Made by a program: the position numbers and the translations under genes. DNA of 64,000 bases from Pseudomonadales bacterium (GTDB lineage Bacteria; Pseudomonadota; Gammaproteobacteria; Pseudomonadales; JAHRWD01), in assembly GCA_016763075.1 (NCBI GenBank), contig JAESUM010000023.1, positions 20,038 to 84,037 of the forward strand, read 5' to 3'. Under the pieces are notes generated by a model. The model saw only the letters and a list, made by a program, of their open reading frames with translations, was not told the origin of the DNA and searched no databases. Shown piece by piece: positions 33,643-44,052 of the stretch (its first letter is position 1; each line of letters starts with the position of its first letter).

Positions 33643-34839
33643 ATGGTTATGAATAGAAATTTAATTGTTTTAACACTCGCACAGTCTTTAGGAATGTGTA
33701 GTGGTCCGTTGGTAATTTTACTGGGGGGCATTCTAGGAGCCAAAATGGCATCGAGCAGTGGCCTGGCCACCTTGCCGGTCGCGTTTATGATTATTGGCTC
33801 TGTAATGGCTATTACACCTGCGACCATGATCATGGGGCGCTTTGGCCGCCGCACGGGTTTTGTTATTGGCAGTTTGGTGGCGGTATGCGGGTGCCTGACT
33901 GGAGCCTACTCCATTTATATTAATTATTTTCCGCTACTGTGCATTGCCGTGATGATGATTGGCTTTAATATGGCCGTGATTCAGCAATACCGTTTTGCTG
34001 CGGTAGAAAATGTATTGCCAGAAAACTCCAGTAAAGCGATTTCGCTGGTAATGAGTGGCGGTATTTTGGCTGCATATGTTGGTCCTGAACTGGTCATAGG
34101 GACGCAAAATTGGCTGCAATACGGTTTATATAGCGGCTCATTTGTTGCCCTTGCGGTAGTGTTGGCTATGGCAGGTTTTGTATTATTATTTTACACCGAA
34201 GAAAAACCTGAAGAGCCAACACCGGTAGAGCTAAAGTCAGAAGGGTTCTGGAGTTTGCTGCTATCGCCGCACCTGTTTTTGCTAGCGGTTGCCACCAGCG
34301 CAGTTGCTTTTGGGGTTATGAGTTTGGTGATGACTGCAACACCGGTACACATGCATGTGGGCCATCATTTTAGTGTTGAAGATACCGCCTGGGTTATTCA
34401 AAGTCACATATTAGCTATGTTCATACCGTCGCTATTTAGTGGCTACTTAATCTCTAAATTAGGCGTAATGAAAATACTGGTTGCGGGTATTGGGTTGTTA
34501 TTTGCAGCGGTTATTCTTGCCATGACCGAGCTAAAGTTAAATGGCTATTGGTCAGTGTTGGTATTGCTAGGCGTGGGTTGGAATTTCTTATTTACCGCAG
34601 GCACTACTCTATTAACCAGTTCATACAATCCAGCGCAGCGCTATAAAGCACAAGCAGGACATGACTTAACGGTGTTTGGTTTTCAAGCCAGTGCAGCACT
34701 TCTTTCTGGTGTAATTTTGTATCAATTTGGTTGGTTTGATATTCAGGTCATCAGCATGATTTTATTGAGCATACTGACGCTTGGGTTTATTTATATGCGC
34801 AAGAAATTGGCCGCTAGTACGGCTGATTCTATTAGTTAG
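33643..34839 (+). CDS. MFS transporter
   Basis: A 398-residue, 12-helix major facilitator protein. The loop 2-3 motif is present as GRFGRRTGFVIG (about residues 66-77), and there is a QQYRFAAVENVLPENSSKAIS segment (in part) between helices 4 and 5. The overall pattern resembles the YfkF/DHA1-type permeases. The substrate is unknown. It is flanked on the same strand by a peptidoglycan-binding protein gene and a TraB/GumN gene, at 59 and 36 bp, which may form one operon. Confidence 0.85.
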   Translation: MVMNRNLIVLTLAQSLGMCSGPLVILLGGILGAKMASSSGLATLPVAFMIIGSVMAITPATMIMGRFGRRTGFVIGSLVAVCGCLTGAYSIYINYFPLLCIAVMMIGFNMAVIQQYRFAAVENVLPENSSKAISLVMSGGILAAYVGPELVIGTQNWLQYGLYSGSFVALAVVLAMAGFVLLFYTEEKPEEPTPVELKSEGFWSLLLSPHLFLLAVATSAVAFGVMSLVMTATPVHMHVGHHFSVEDTAWVIQSHILAMFIPSLFSGYLISKLGVMKILVAGIGLLFAAVILAMTELKLNGYWSVLVLLGVGWNFLFTAGTTLLTSSYNPAQRYKAQAGHDLTVFGFQASAALLSGVILYQFGWFDIQVISMILLSILTLGFIYMRKKLAASTADSIS

Positions 34840-34875
34840 TGAATTGTTAATAAGCATCTATGTACTGTTTTGGTA

Positions 34876-35796
34876 ATGGTTATGGTCCGTAATTTAGTTT
34901 CTTTATTTTCAGCTGTATTACTGATCTGCCAGTGTTTTAGCACCTTCGTTTATGCAGACACACACAAGCCATTAACAAACCAAGCCAATTCGCATTTGGT
35001 GTGGAAAGCTACGGTGGGCAACAGTACTTTGTATTTGATGGGGTCAATTCATTTTGGTTTACCATCTATGTATCCGCTGCCCGACAGAATTATGAAGGCG
35101 TTTAACAGCGCGGATACCTTAATGGTTGAGGTAGATATTCGTGAAGACGCCTCAGCCAGTGCCGCACCCCTTATTATGGAATACGGGTTTTATCGGGACG
35201 GCAGCAGCTTGGCTGACCGCCTTTCGGCAGCTCAATATAAACGACTTGAACAAACGCTCACTAAATTGGGTATTCCGATAGAAAGTATATTGCCTCAGAA
35301 ACCATGGTTGGTCGTGTTAGGTTTAACCGCGTATTCAGTTAAAACACTTGGGTTTTCTGACCAATTAGGAGTCGACCGGTATTTCCTAGATCGCGCATCC
35401 AACAAAACAGTGGTTCAGCTTGAAACCTTAGGAAAGCAGATTAAATTGATGGACGGCTTCAGTGACAAAGAGCAGGTTTGGATGCTGGATCAAAGCTTAG
35501 ACGAGCTGGATGTAGCCTCTGTAGAACTGGAAAAAATGTTACATAGCTGGAAAATGGGTGATGCAAAAGCAATGCTTCAACAAACGGCTCAAGAATTCCA
35601 AGGTGAAAAAATTGGCAATCATGTTTTTCAAAAAATAATCTTGGATCGAAACCACAGCATGAATACGACGATTGAAAATATTGCCTCAACTAAGGCAGGA
35701 ATCTACTTTATTGTGGTTGGCGCAGGGCACCTCGTCGGCCCAGAAGGTATGCCTGCGCTATTAAAAGCTACAGGGCATTCAGTACAACGATTTTAA
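34876..35796 (+). CDS. TraB/GumN family protein
   Basis: The 306-residue product has a signal peptide (hydrophobic region about residues 5-25, ending VYA) and the TraB/GumN pattern: YLMGSIHFG (GxxH motif), LMVEVDI with the conserved Glu, and the late FIVVGAGHLVGPEG block (IVVGAGH). The family is related to Tiki-type metalloproteases, and the bacterial members are mostly uncharacterised. The frame opens at TTG 34870; ATG 34876 and ATG 34882 are both reasonable starts. The protein is predicted to be periplasmic. Confidence 0.8.
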   Translation: MVMVRNLVSLFSAVLLICQCFSTFVYADTHKPLTNQANSHLVWKATVGNSTLYLMGSIHFGLPSMYPLPDRIMKAFNSADTLMVEVDIREDASASAAPLIMEYGFYRDGSSLADRLSAAQYKRLEQTLTKLGIPIESILPQKPWLVVLGLTAYSVKTLGFSDQLGVDRYFLDRASNKTVVQLETLGKQIKLMDGFSDKEQVWMLDQSLDELDVASVELEKMLHSWKMGDAKAMLQQTAQEFQGEKIGNHVFQKIILDRNHSMNTTIENIASTKAGIYFIVVGAGHLVGPEGMPALLKATGHSVQRF

Positions 35797-35897
35797 GCAG
35801 ATACAGTTAACTAATCTAAACTTAAAGAATAAATGTTCAGTTTCAACATAAAATATTTGATCTGAAAATAAAGAATTGCACGGGGTTGTTGTAATAA

Positions 35898-36464
35898 ATG
35901 GATGCATTTGAATATGTGATGGTGATTGTCTCAATCATTACTGGCTTGGGGCTTTCTACTATTCTTACCGGTATTGGCGAGCTTATTCAAGGTCGTAAAA
36001 TTATTCGGGTATATGGAATACACCTGATATGGGTAGGTTTTATATTCTTGTTGCAGGTCGAACTTTGGTGGGTGTGGTGGGAGCTACGTAGCCGTATCGA
36101 ATGGGATTTGGCATCATTCTTTCTATTGCTATCACACCCAATCGTACTGTACGTATTGAGTATTATGGCCTTTCCCAATATTTCGATGGGTGATGAAATT
36201 GACCTAAAAGAATATTATTACGAAAACAGAACCTGGTTTTTTGGCGTATTTAGCATCTACCCAGCATTAAATTTAGTACGAGATTTTGTGTTTTTAGACG
36301 CGCCTATGTTGCACAGCCGCCACCTGTTTTTGGTGTGCTTTATTATGTTGACGGTTTGCTTGGCATGGACGGCTAAAAAGTGGCTTCATCAGTTTACTGC
36401 ATACACTACCGTAACGGTGGCGATGGTTTATATGTACTTATTTGTAGGTGGGATCACTGATTAG
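35898..36464 (+). CDS. Polytopic membrane protein, unknown function
   Basis: A 188-residue protein with five to six hydrophobic helices (about residues 5-25, 38-58, 72-92, 110-125, 132-150 and 160-182). Helices carry many Trp and Tyr residues (WWVWWELRSR). No family is recognised. It begins with a well-formed MDAFEYVMVIVSIITGLG helix. It lies 101 bp after the TraB/GumN gene and convergent to an alpha/beta hydrolase gene, with a terminator between. Confidence 0.7.
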   Translation: MDAFEYVMVIVSIITGLGLSTILTGIGELIQGRKIIRVYGIHLIWVGFIFLLQVELWWVWWELRSRIEWDLASFFLLLSHPIVLYVLSIMAFPNISMGDEIDLKEYYYENRTWFFGVFSIYPALNLVRDFVFLDAPMLHSRHLFLVCFIMLTVCLAWTAKKWLHQFTAYTTVTVAMVYMYLFVGGITD

Positions 36465-36508
36465 CGTAGCTGCACAGCAAGTTTATTAGAAGGACGAGGT
36501 AAGCAACA

Positions 36509-36545
36509 AAAAAAAGAAAAACTACCCGACACATAGGGTGTCGGG
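36509..36545 (-). terminator. Rho-independent terminator after the alpha/beta hydrolase gene
   Basis: CCCGACAC (36525-36532) pairs with GTGTCGGG (36538-36545). Read on the minus strand, the stem is followed by TAGTTTTTC and then a run of T. It lies 31 bp past the hydrolase stop codon. Confidence 0.85.
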
Positions 36546-36575
36546 CAAACGGGGTTAACCTAACGGAACGTTAAG

Positions 36576-37463
36576 CTACTTCCACTGGTTAAGCGCATTT
36601 TTGAGTATTTTTGTGAACTCAATGGGTTGGTCCAAGAATACATGGTGCTGAGCATCGGGAACCGAAATAAACGGCACATGGGCACCGTATAAACCGCGCA
36701 TAAACTCAATCGAGTCAGGTTTGAAAAACAAACTTTGTGCGCCGTGAATAACGGTCGTGTTGCATTGGATGCTGGGGATATCTTTCTTGAGTTCGCGGGT
36801 ATCAGTCTTTGGTCCAAACAGATGATCGAACTTCCACATCACCCCTTCTTCCACGCTCATGAGTGAATGGCGGCCAATGTAGTCGAGAATATAGTCATTC
36901 TCGCAGGGTTGAGCGGGCAACAATTTGAAGCGCAACATGGCGTCTTCAGTGCTTTCATATACACGCCGTGGCTTGAAGCCACCTTCTTTTTGGTCTTTTT
37001 CCTGATTCAAAAACTGCGGCGATAAAACCGTATCGACAATGACCACACCTTTAAGCCTGTCGCCATACAGCGCTGCCGTTTTAAGTGTGCAAAACCCGCC
37101 AAAACTGTGTGAGACAATCACTTTATCGTCGCCGAAACCACAGGCATCCGATACTGCGATCATGGCATCCGCATGATTGGTAAGGGTGTATTCATCTAAA
37201 TGGTCGCTTTCGCCCATACCAAAGATATCGATCGCAGCGACTGAATACTCTTCCATAAAATAAGGTGCAATAAAGTCCCACCAATGGCTGTGCGCGCCGC
37301 CACCATGAACAAACAACAAGCCCGGTTTGTTGGCAGAGTTTTCATCAGCCCAGCGAACGTAATGGATTTTAGAGCCGTTGACTTCAATAAAGTAATCTTG
37401 CTGAGGTGTTGCGACGACTTCTTTGAACCAATCGGGGGCGTTGGGCAGTACACTAATACTCAT
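36576..37463 (-). CDS. Alpha/beta hydrolase
   Basis: A 295-residue alpha/beta-fold hydrolase. It carries the HGGGAHSHWWDF oxyanion region (about residues 48-59), IFGMGESDH, the nucleophile elbow SHSFGG (about 111-116), and a late DAQHHVFLD block with the catalytic His. The acid residue lies near VIHGAQSLFF. The substrate is unknown; esters or lactones are typical. The frame opens 90 bp further upstream, but ATG 37463 (MSISVLPNAPDWF) is preferred because the extension is Cys-rich and unlike the family. A metallo-hydrolase gene lies upstream on the same strand. Confidence 0.82.
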   Translation of the reverse strand: MSISVLPNAPDWFKEVVATPQQDYFIEVNGSKIHYVRWADENSANKPGLLFVHGGGAHSHWWDFIAPYFMEEYSVAAIDIFGMGESDHLDEYTLTNHADAMIAVSDACGFGDDKVIVSHSFGGFCTLKTAALYGDRLKGVVIVDTVLSPQFLNQEKDQKEGGFKPRRVYESTEDAMLRFKLLPAQPCENDYILDYIGRHSLMSVEEGVMWKFDHLFGPKTDTRELKKDIPSIQCNTTVIHGAQSLFFKPDSIEFMRGLYGAHVPFISVPDAQHHVFLDQPIEFTKILKNALNQWK

Positions 37464-37562
37464 TGCAGTGTCTCGTTCATAATGTGGATTTGTGAGGCGC
37501 CATTCGCCCTGCGGCGAATAGCAAAACGCGCAATTATACTCGATAGAGCACAATAATTCCGG

Positions 37563-38192
37563 TTAGCGGGGCGTGTAGGGGTTGGTGCGCCGTTCGTGGC
37601 CAAAGGTGGATTCTGGGCCATGGCCGGGTATAAACGTCACATCGTCGCCCAATGGCCAGAGTTTATCGACGATAGAATCCATCAACTGGTCGTGATTGCC
37701 ACCAGGAAAATCAGACCTACCGACAGAGCCGGCAAACAGTACATCGCCTACTTGCGCCAGCTTAGCTTCGCGGTTGAAGAAAATAATGTGCCCAGGGGTA
37801 TGGCCAGGGCAGTGATAAACTTCTAATTTGATATTACCAAAAGTGACTTGGTCGCCATCCACCAACCAGCGATCTGGCTCAAAGGTTTCACCGTTGATGC
37901 CGAACATTTTGCTTTGCTCAGGGATTTTAGAAATCAGCTCAGCTTCATTTTTGTGTGGACCTTCCACAGGAATAGAGAGCTTCTTAGAAATAGCAGACAC
38001 GGAGCCCGCGTGGTCCATATGGCCATGGGTGACCAGTACTTTTTCGAGGGTTACACCGAACTGTTCAACCATTTGGTAGATGCGGTCGGTATCGCCACCG
38101 GGGTCAATGATCGCGCCTTTCATGGTTTCTTCACACCAAAACAGTGTGCAGTTTTGTTCAAACGGAGTGACTGGCAATACGGCAAATTTCAT
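37563..38192 (-). CDS. Metallo-beta-lactamase-fold hydrolase (glyoxalase II-like)
   Basis: A 209-residue MBL-fold protein with the dizinc motif THGHMDHAGS (about residues 56-65), CPGHTPGHI (about 131-139), a bridging Asp in VGDVLFAGSVGR (about 152-163) and FIPGHGPESTFGHERR (about 191-206). It resembles the YcbL/GloB2-type hydroxyacylglutathione hydrolases, which split thioesters such as S-lactoylglutathione. The C-terminal HERRTNP is characteristic of that group. The gene is complete. Confidence 0.88.
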   Translation of the reverse strand: MKFAVLPVTPFEQNCTLFWCEETMKGAIIDPGGDTDRIYQMVEQFGVTLEKVLVTHGHMDHAGSVSAISKKLSIPVEGPHKNEAELISKIPEQSKMFGINGETFEPDRWLVDGDQVTFGNIKLEVYHCPGHTPGHIIFFNREAKLAQVGDVLFAGSVGRSDFPGGNHDQLMDSIVDKLWPLGDDVTFIPGHGPESTFGHERRTNPYTPR

Positions 38193-38430
38193 CGGTTTGT
38201 CCTGAGCAAATGCTATCGTCGGTTAAGAATAGCGGTGGCACAATAATAGCGGGACTTCGCCGCCTTTAGTGTTATTCATCGGAAGTTAGCTGGTTATTTT
38301 CGCTAAATCGCCGATAGAATGCCAACTTGGTTTGCCACAATGGCAAAAGCTGCAGTGAGTTCATTGCACTTAAGTGGATAATGTTGGTTGATAAACTTCA
38401 CATTTTGAGTTTTCGGTGGATCTAGATTTC

Positions 38431-39903
38431 ATGTTGAATACCTATTTTTTATTACTCGTGGGTGCGGTGTTCGGCGCATTGCTGATGCTTGCCGCCGCTT
38501 GGGTCATACGTGCTAAAAATACGGCTTCACAGCAGCACATTGTGGGGGTGCTGAATGAGCAAAACCAACGGCTAACGCAGCAGGTTGAATCACGCGGTGT
38601 ACAGATCGAGCAGCAACGAGCTGAGATTCACCAGGGGCAGTTAAGGGCAGCGGCCTCTGCTGCGCATAGGCAAGAATCTGAGCAGAACACAGCACGATTA
38701 TCGCAGCAGCTCGAAGCGAAAGGCATAGAGCTAGAGCAGATCCGTGCCAGAGAGCTTGAGTTAACTGCGCAATTATCAGCGCTTGAAACACAGCTTACCG
38801 GCGAGAAACAGCGCGCGCAGGACCAGTTAAAAATTATTACAGAGACTCGCGAGCAGCTAAACGCCCAATTTAAAACCTTGGCTAACGAGATATTCGAAGA
38901 AAAGTCCCGCTCGATGGGCGACCAAAATATTAGCCGTCTCGATCAATTATTGAAACCACTCAAAGAGCGCATTAAAGAGTTCGAGCAAAAAGTAGAGCAA
39001 ACCTACGATAAAGAATCCAAAGAGCGGTTTTCTTTGGTGAAAGAGATTGAAAAACTCCAAACTCTGAATATCCAAATTAGCTCAGATGCGGTAAACCTAA
39101 CGAAGGCGTTGCGTGGTGAAAGTAAAACCCAGGGGATTTGGGGCGAAGTGGTGTTAGAGCGAGTATTGGAAAAATCCGGCCTAGTAAAGGGCCGAGAATA
39201 CCACGTGCAGGTCAGCATGAAGACCGAAGAGGGCAAGCGTAGCCAGCCCGATGTGGTCATTCATTTGCCGGAACAGCGTGATGTCGTGATTGACTCAAAG
39301 GTATCGCTTACCGCATATGAGCGCTATTGCTCGGTAGAGGATAAAGCGCAGCAGAAGAAATATTTGCAGCTGCATATTCAGTCGATTCGCGGGCATATTC
39401 GTGACCTTAGCGGTAAAGATTATCAAAACCTTGAAGGGCTTCGCTCGTTGGATTTTGTACTGATGTTTATGCCCATTGAGGCGGCGTTTACCTTGGCGCT
39501 GCAGGAAGATCAGCAGTTGTTTCAGGATGCTTTCGATAAAAGCTTGATCATCGTTGGGCCATCTACCCTACTGGCAACTTTGCGGACGATCCAAAATATA
39601 TGGCGGTATGAAAACCAGACTCAAAACGCGCAGGAAATCGCCAAAACGGCTGGTGGTTTATACGATAAATTTGTTGGGTTAGTCACCAATTTAGACGAAC
39701 TAGGCGAGCGCCTAGACAAAACCCGCGATAGTTACGACGGCGTTGTGAATAAGCTTTCAAAGGGTAAAGGTAATTTAATACGCCGCACCGAACTGCTGCG
39801 TGAGCTGGGAGCTAATACCAGCAAAACGATACCAGATAAACACCTTCAAATAGCGACAGAGCAGCCGGTTATCACGTTTAACAAAGATGCTAATAAACAG
39901 TAG
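38431..39903 (+). CDS. rmuC: DNA recombination protein RmuC homologue
   Basis: The 490-residue product has an N-terminal membrane helix (about residues 5-27), a long coiled coil rich in Gln and Glu (about 30-170) and the nuclease-like RmuC domain (about 190-420). That domain has SKTQGIWGEVVLERVLEKSGL, DVVIDSKVSLTAYERY and RSLDFVLMFMPIEAAF, all in part. E. coli RmuC limits inversions at short inverted repeats; the reaction is unproven. The frame also opens at GTG 38416, and GGTGGA lies before ATG 38431. It is convergent to dnaQ. Confidence 0.9.
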   Translation: MLNTYFLLLVGAVFGALLMLAAAWVIRAKNTASQQHIVGVLNEQNQRLTQQVESRGVQIEQQRAEIHQGQLRAAASAAHRQESEQNTARLSQQLEAKGIELEQIRARELELTAQLSALETQLTGEKQRAQDQLKIITETREQLNAQFKTLANEIFEEKSRSMGDQNISRLDQLLKPLKERIKEFEQKVEQTYDKESKERFSLVKEIEKLQTLNIQISSDAVNLTKALRGESKTQGIWGEVVLERVLEKSGLVKGREYHVQVSMKTEEGKRSQPDVVIHLPEQRDVVIDSKVSLTAYERYCSVEDKAQQKKYLQLHIQSIRGHIRDLSGKDYQNLEGLRSLDFVLMFMPIEAAFTLALQEDQQLFQDAFDKSLIIVGPSTLLATLRTIQNIWRYENQTQNAQEIAKTAGGLYDKFVGLVTNLDELGERLDKTRDSYDGVVNKLSKGKGNLIRRTELLRELGANTSKTIPDKHLQIATEQPVITFNKDANKQ

Positions 39904-39977
39904 GCAGAGCTAAAAACGCTACGAAAAACAGTACAAAACAAGTGTGTTGGTGGGGATAGTAGGGGTGTTTCGCGTGA

Positions 39978-40013
39978 GGATAGCGCAGACTGGCCTTCCA
40001 ATCCGCGCTATCC
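39978..40013. terminator. Inverted repeat between convergent rmuC and dnaQ
   Basis: GGATAGCGC (39978-39986) and GCGCTATCC (40005-40013) are a perfect 9-bp inverted repeat between two gene ends. A/T runs flank only one side, so it is not a textbook intrinsic terminator. Position favours a termination or RNA-stabilising role. Confidence 0.45.
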
Positions 40014-40023
40014 AAAAAACCAC

Positions 40024-40767
40024 TCAGCTTGCGCTATCAGAACTTCCTTCAGAAGTACTTTGCAGGTGACTCCACAAACAATTTCCATCACTTTTTTTAT
40101 CGATGGTCTCTAGATATTCTTGGTGTATAGCGTCTTCATCCGTGCTGGCCATAACCACCCGCAATGGGTGGGTTAGGGTCACGGGGAGGGGTTTTTGTCG
40201 AAGGCCAGTGGTTGAGCTTTCGGCATTGCCGTCTAGTGTTAGTGCAACTTGCCCGCCGGTCATACGCAGGTATACGTCGGCTAGGATCTCGGCATCGAGT
40301 AGCGCGCCGTGTAACTCGCGGCTGGAGTTATCTACCTGATACCTTCGGCATAAGGCATCTAGATTATTCTTTTGCCCCGGGTGCTTACGGCGGGCCATGA
40401 CCAAGCTGTCGATAATTCGGTTGGTTTCGCCAATGGGGGTAAAACCACGGTCGATCTTGGTGAGTTCCATATTGAGGAACCCAAGGTCAAAGGGCGCGTT
40501 GTGAATGATCAGTTCTGCACCATCGATATACTCTAAAAACGCCTGGCCTATGCTTGCAAATACTGGCTTGTCGTTTAAAAACTCTTCACTTAAACCGTGG
40601 ACGGCAAGCGCCCCGGCTTCAATATCGCGTTCAGGGTTAATGTACTGGTGAAAATGGTTGCCGGTTGGTTTTCGGTTGATAAGCTCGACCGCACCAATTT
40701 CGATAATACGGTTGCCCTGTTCAACCTCTAAACCGGTGGTTTCTGTATCGAGAACAATTTGTCTCAT
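40024..40767 (-). CDS. dnaQ: DNA polymerase III epsilon subunit DnaQ
   Basis: DnaQ is the 3'-5' proofreading exonuclease of the replicative polymerase. The 247-residue product shows Exo [10 protein letters not shown] (about residues 6-14), Exo [13 protein letters not shown] (about 97-107) and the Exo III region with [14 protein letters not shown] (about 157-170), the catalytic His and Asp. The C-terminal tail that contacts the alpha subunit is present but variable. It overlaps rnhA by four bases (40764-40767), so the two are coupled. Confidence 0.95.
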   Translation of the reverse strand: MRQIVLDTETTGLEVEQGNRIIEIGAVELINRKPTGNHFHQYINPERDIEAGALAVHGLSEEFLNDKPVFASIGQAFLEYIDGAELIIHNAPFDLGFLNMELTKIDRGFTPIGETNRIIDSLVMARRKHPGQKNNLDALCRRYQVDNSSRELHGALLDAEILADVYLRMTGGQVALTLDGNAESSTTGLRQKPLPVTLTHPLRVVMASTDEDAIHQEYLETIDKKSDGNCLWSHLQSTSEGSSDSAS

Positions 40768-41213
40768 AATGCACCGTCCAAAAATGGTAATGCGCCATCG
40801 TTTGCGAGTTGATCCGCTAGTTCGTTTTCGGCGTGGCCACTGTGGCCTTTAATCCAGTGCCAGTTCACTTGGTGACGGGCGCTTTCTTGCTCAAGTGCTT
40901 TCCAAAGGTCGACATTTTTAACCGGTTTTTTGGCCGCAGTGCGCCAGTTGCGCTGCTTCCAGCCGGGCATCCATTCGGTAATGCCTTTGCGCACGTACTG
41001 GGAATCGGTGGTGAGCTCGACGTTAGACGATTTTTTAAGCGCTGCAAGGCCTTTGATAGCGGCGGTTAACTCCATTCGGTTGTTGGTGGTCATGGCTTCG
41101 CCGCCACAGAGCTTTTTTTCATGCTTTCCGCTGCGCAGGTATGCGCCCCAGCCGCCAGGGCCTGGGTTTCCTTTGCAGGCACCGTCGGTAAATATTTCTA
41201 CAATTTCGCTCAT
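40764..41213 (-). CDS. rnhA: Ribonuclease HI
   Basis: RNase HI cuts RNA in RNA-DNA hybrids. The 149-residue product carries the catalytic carboxylates in [16 protein letters not shown] (Asp8 region), [10 protein letters not shown] (Glu47 region), [11 protein letters not shown] (Asp69 region) and the late NELADQLA (Asp near 132), with the basic handle [18 protein letters not shown] between. Length is standard. It overlaps the methyltransferase gene upstream and dnaQ downstream by four bases each, so the three form a tightly coupled operon. Confidence 0.96.
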   Translation of the reverse strand: MSEIVEIFTDGACKGNPGPGGWGAYLRSGKHEKKLCGGEAMTTNNRMELTAAIKGLAALKKSSNVELTTDSQYVRKGITEWMPGWKQRNWRTAAKKPVKNVDLWKALEQESARHQVNWHWIKGHSGHAENELADQLANDGALPFLDGAL

Positions 41214-42031
41214 GATTTCTGTTCTGCATTCCTTTGTGGATCGCTGTCCACATGATTAAAGCTGGGTTTGGGAAGAATTAACGGTTTTAGCTCTGGGCGC
41301 TTCCAGCGGTTGCGAATAGGCGTGCGAGCACGGGTTTTTTTTGTGGCAGTGATGACGTACACCGCGCCAAAGGGCAGATTATAGCGCTCGGCTAGCATCC
41401 CAATGAAGCCAAATTTATGGGTTAACCAATGTTGTTTAATTGCTGGTTTATATACGATGAATTTTTTATGGTCAATATCGCAGTTGAGCAACGTGAGCCA
41501 ATCTGTCATACGTTGAGGGCGAATAAAGTTTGCGCGCCAAGGCATAGGGTTGAACCAAAGAGATACGAACCGCCACAACCCCCAAAGACTAATGGGATTG
41601 AAACCAATGACCACCAGTTTGCCCTCGGGGGCCAAGGTGAGTATGGCTTCGCGGATGATTTGTTGTGGATGATCTGAAAAGTCACACAGGTGGTGGATGA
41701 CTAAAAGGCGGGTGTTATCGGGCACCAATGGCAACTCCGCGCCATCGGCGATAATCATTTCTGATGGCAAAGGCGGTATTGGGTCGCATACCACGGGCGT
41801 AAGCGGTGGCCAGTACTCAATATTGACCAACGCATTGGAGCAAGGCGCTATTTGTATAGATTGTTCGCGAGTAACATCGACTGGTTTGTGGTTTTGGTCT
41901 AACGGGCCCAGTAGCGACTCGACGAGCTGTTTTTCAGCAGCTAGTATTTCTTGACCAACAACGCTGTGAAACCAGTCTTGCTGGCGCTTTGCACTGCATT
42001 TTAGAGATGCTCTTTGATTCAAAAACTTCAA
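41210..42031 (-). CDS. Class I SAM-dependent methyltransferase (rnhA-linked)
   Basis: A 273-residue methyltransferase-fold protein regularly found next to rnhA in gammaproteobacteria. The glycine-rich SAM motif is weak; the Methyltransf_11-type core shows as [52 protein letters not shown] (in part). The C-terminal half contains aromatic and basic residues ([19 protein letters not shown]). The target is unknown. The frame opens at TTG 42031, with no ATG before the conserved part, so the start is uncertain. The gene is divergent from mltD. Confidence 0.75.
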   Translation of the reverse strand: MKFLNQRASLKCSAKRQQDWFHSVVGQEILAAEKQLVESLLGPLDQNHKPVDVTREQSIQIAPCSNALVNIEYWPPLTPVVCDPIPPLPSEMIIADGAELPLVPDNTRLLVIHHLCDFSDHPQQIIREAILTLAPEGKLVVIGFNPISLWGLWRFVSLWFNPMPWRANFIRPQRMTDWLTLLNCDIDHKKFIVYKPAIKQHWLTHKFGFIGMLAERYNLPFGAVYVITATKKTRARTPIRNRWKRPELKPLILPKPSFNHVDSDPQRNAEQKS

Positions 42032-42310
42032 CCGGCTTAACCTGTGTTGGGGTTCTATTGAGAGGTTACGTAGCTATCATTATTCCATTTGGTTTCTTGG
42101 CATCGTTCAGTGAAACGATTATCATCAGCGGCCAAAAAATAGACAGAGGTATGGGTTTGGCGAAGGCCGACTGAATTGGAAACTGAATGTTGATTATATC
42201 TGCTTCATTAATAAATTGGGTGGCCCATAAGGAAGTTCTTATAAGCAATGATAGCCGCGCCAAATTACGACCCGTTAGTTTTTGTGTTGCTGGGCACTTA
42301 ACATAAGAAA

Positions 42311-44020
42311 ATGGCTATTTTACGTCAGTTTGAACATACCACGCTCGCGCGTTTGCTTGGCTCAGGGTTTATCGTATTTTCTGTGATAGCGATGGTTAGC
42401 GGCTGTAGCCTTCGAACCTCTTCCGTTATTAGTGAAATTAATAACGACGTAGCTACCAACAACGCAGTAAACTCCGAATTATCGGCATCAGCTATGGTTG
42501 ATCCAGCGGTGCTGAATGATGAACACAAGCGCCAAGTAGCGCCCCAACATATAGCACGCCAACATAGCATGCTAGTAGCGCAAGCTTGCCAATACGACGA
42601 CCTTTGGGTCAGGGCTCAAAGCTCTTTTGGGTTAGACCTTTCGTCTGACGACAAACGTGTGGATACCCACTACCGCCGGTACAAAAAACACGGCGCCTAT
42701 ATTACGCGTGTCAGTTTACGGGCAGATCGCTACCTGCACCATATTCTGCTTGAACTTAAAAAGCGTGATATGCCCACCGAAATCATGCTTCTGCCAATTG
42801 TTGAAAGTGCCTTTGATCCATTTGCCTATTCCCATGGCCGCGCCTCGGGTATGTGGCAATTTATCCCCTCAACCGGCAAGTTATATGGCCTGAAGCAAAA
42901 TTGGTGGTATGACGGACGCCGCGACATTGTTGCCTCAACAGCTGCCGCATTGGACTACCTTCAAATGCTGAGCAAGCATTACAAAGGCGATTGGCTACTT
43001 GCGTTGGCAGCCTATAACTCCGGTATTGGAACCGTTAATCGGGCTATTCGATACAACAAAAAGCTAGGCTTAAAAACTGATTTCTTCCACCTGAATTTAC
43101 CGGCGGAAACCCGCGCATATGTGCCCAAATTGATGGCGCTGGCTAAGTTGGTAAAAGAACCTGAATTTGGCCGGCGCTATTTTGCGCCCATACCCAACAC
43201 CCCTTATTTTGAAGCGATTGATACCGGTAGCCAAATTGACCTTGCGCTGGTGTCTGAATTATCCAAAACCGACATCGAAGAAATTTATCGGTTGAACCCT
43301 GGGTTCAACCGCTGGGCTACCGATCCACAAGGTCCGCATCGTATTTTGGTTCCAGTAGCTAAGGCATCATCCTTTCGCGCTGAATTAGCGGTGCTGTCGG
43401 CCACGCAAAGGGTCACATGGAAGCGCTATACGGTTAAACGAAACGATAATTTAGGCGATTTAGCCCAGCGTTTTAATACCTCGATGGATGCCATACAAAC
43501 CGCTAATGAGTTGTCCGGTAATATTATTCGTACCGGCGATGCACTGCTGATACCGGTAGCGTCTACCTCTCTTGAGAATTACAGCCTCAGCGCTGATTTA
43601 CGACGTAAGAAAATCCAGTCAAATCGCGCGGGGAAAACCAATCGCATCAAGCAATACTATGAGGTTCGCGCTGGCGACAGCTTTTGGATCATTGCGCAAA
43701 AGTACAATGTTGGGGTGTCGGAGCTGACCCGTTGGAACTCGGTAGCACCTAAAGATGTACTCATGCCGGGGACTCGGCTGGTCGTTTGGCCTAAAAAGCA
43801 GCGCTCGAAATCTGACCGCTTAGGCGGCCGAAGCGGGAAAAGCCTTACGCGGAAAATCTATTACCCAGTGCGAAACGGCGATTCCATAGCGAAAATAGCC
43901 TCACGGTTCAAAGTAAAAACCAGTGACGTGATCCGTTGGAATGAATTACAGCGCAAGAAATACATCCATGCTGGCGACCGGTTGGTGCTGTATGTGGATG
44001 TGAGCCGTACGTCTATTTAG
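42311..44020 (+). CDS. mltD: Membrane-bound lytic murein transglycosylase D (LysM repeats)
   Basis: MltD cleaves the peptidoglycan glycan strand to give 1,6-anhydromuropeptides. The 569-residue lipoprotein has a signal ending at the lipobox VSGC (Cys32). The SLT catalytic domain carries Glu165 in LPIVESAFDPFAYS, then GMWQFIPSTGKLYGL and YNSGIGTVNRAI. Three LysM modules follow at about residues 372-417, 447-492 and 517-562, each with a Y-V-R-x-(G/N)-D-(S/N) start. It would be anchored in the outer membrane facing the wall. The gene diverges from the rnhA operon, as is common. Confidence 0.93.
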   Translation: MAILRQFEHTTLARLLGSGFIVFSVIAMVSGCSLRTSSVISEINNDVATNNAVNSELSASAMVDPAVLNDEHKRQVAPQHIARQHSMLVAQACQYDDLWVRAQSSFGLDLSSDDKRVDTHYRRYKKHGAYITRVSLRADRYLHHILLELKKRDMPTEIMLLPIVESAFDPFAYSHGRASGMWQFIPSTGKLYGLKQNWWYDGRRDIVASTAAALDYLQMLSKHYKGDWLLALAAYNSGIGTVNRAIRYNKKLGLKTDFFHLNLPAETRAYVPKLMALAKLVKEPEFGRRYFAPIPNTPYFEAIDTGSQIDLALVSELSKTDIEEIYRLNPGFNRWATDPQGPHRILVPVAKASSFRAELAVLSATQRVTWKRYTVKRNDNLGDLAQRFNTSMDAIQTANELSGNIIRTGDALLIPVASTSLENYSLSADLRRKKIQSNRAGKTNRIKQYYEVRAGDSFWIIAQKYNVGVSELTRWNSVAPKDVLMPGTRLVVWPKKQRSKSDRLGGRSGKSLTRKIYYPVRNGDSIAKIASRFKVKTSDVIRWNELQRKKYIHAGDRLVLYVDVSRTSI

Positions 44021-44052
44021 TTTCAAGCGACAGGTGTGATGGCAGCGAGCCA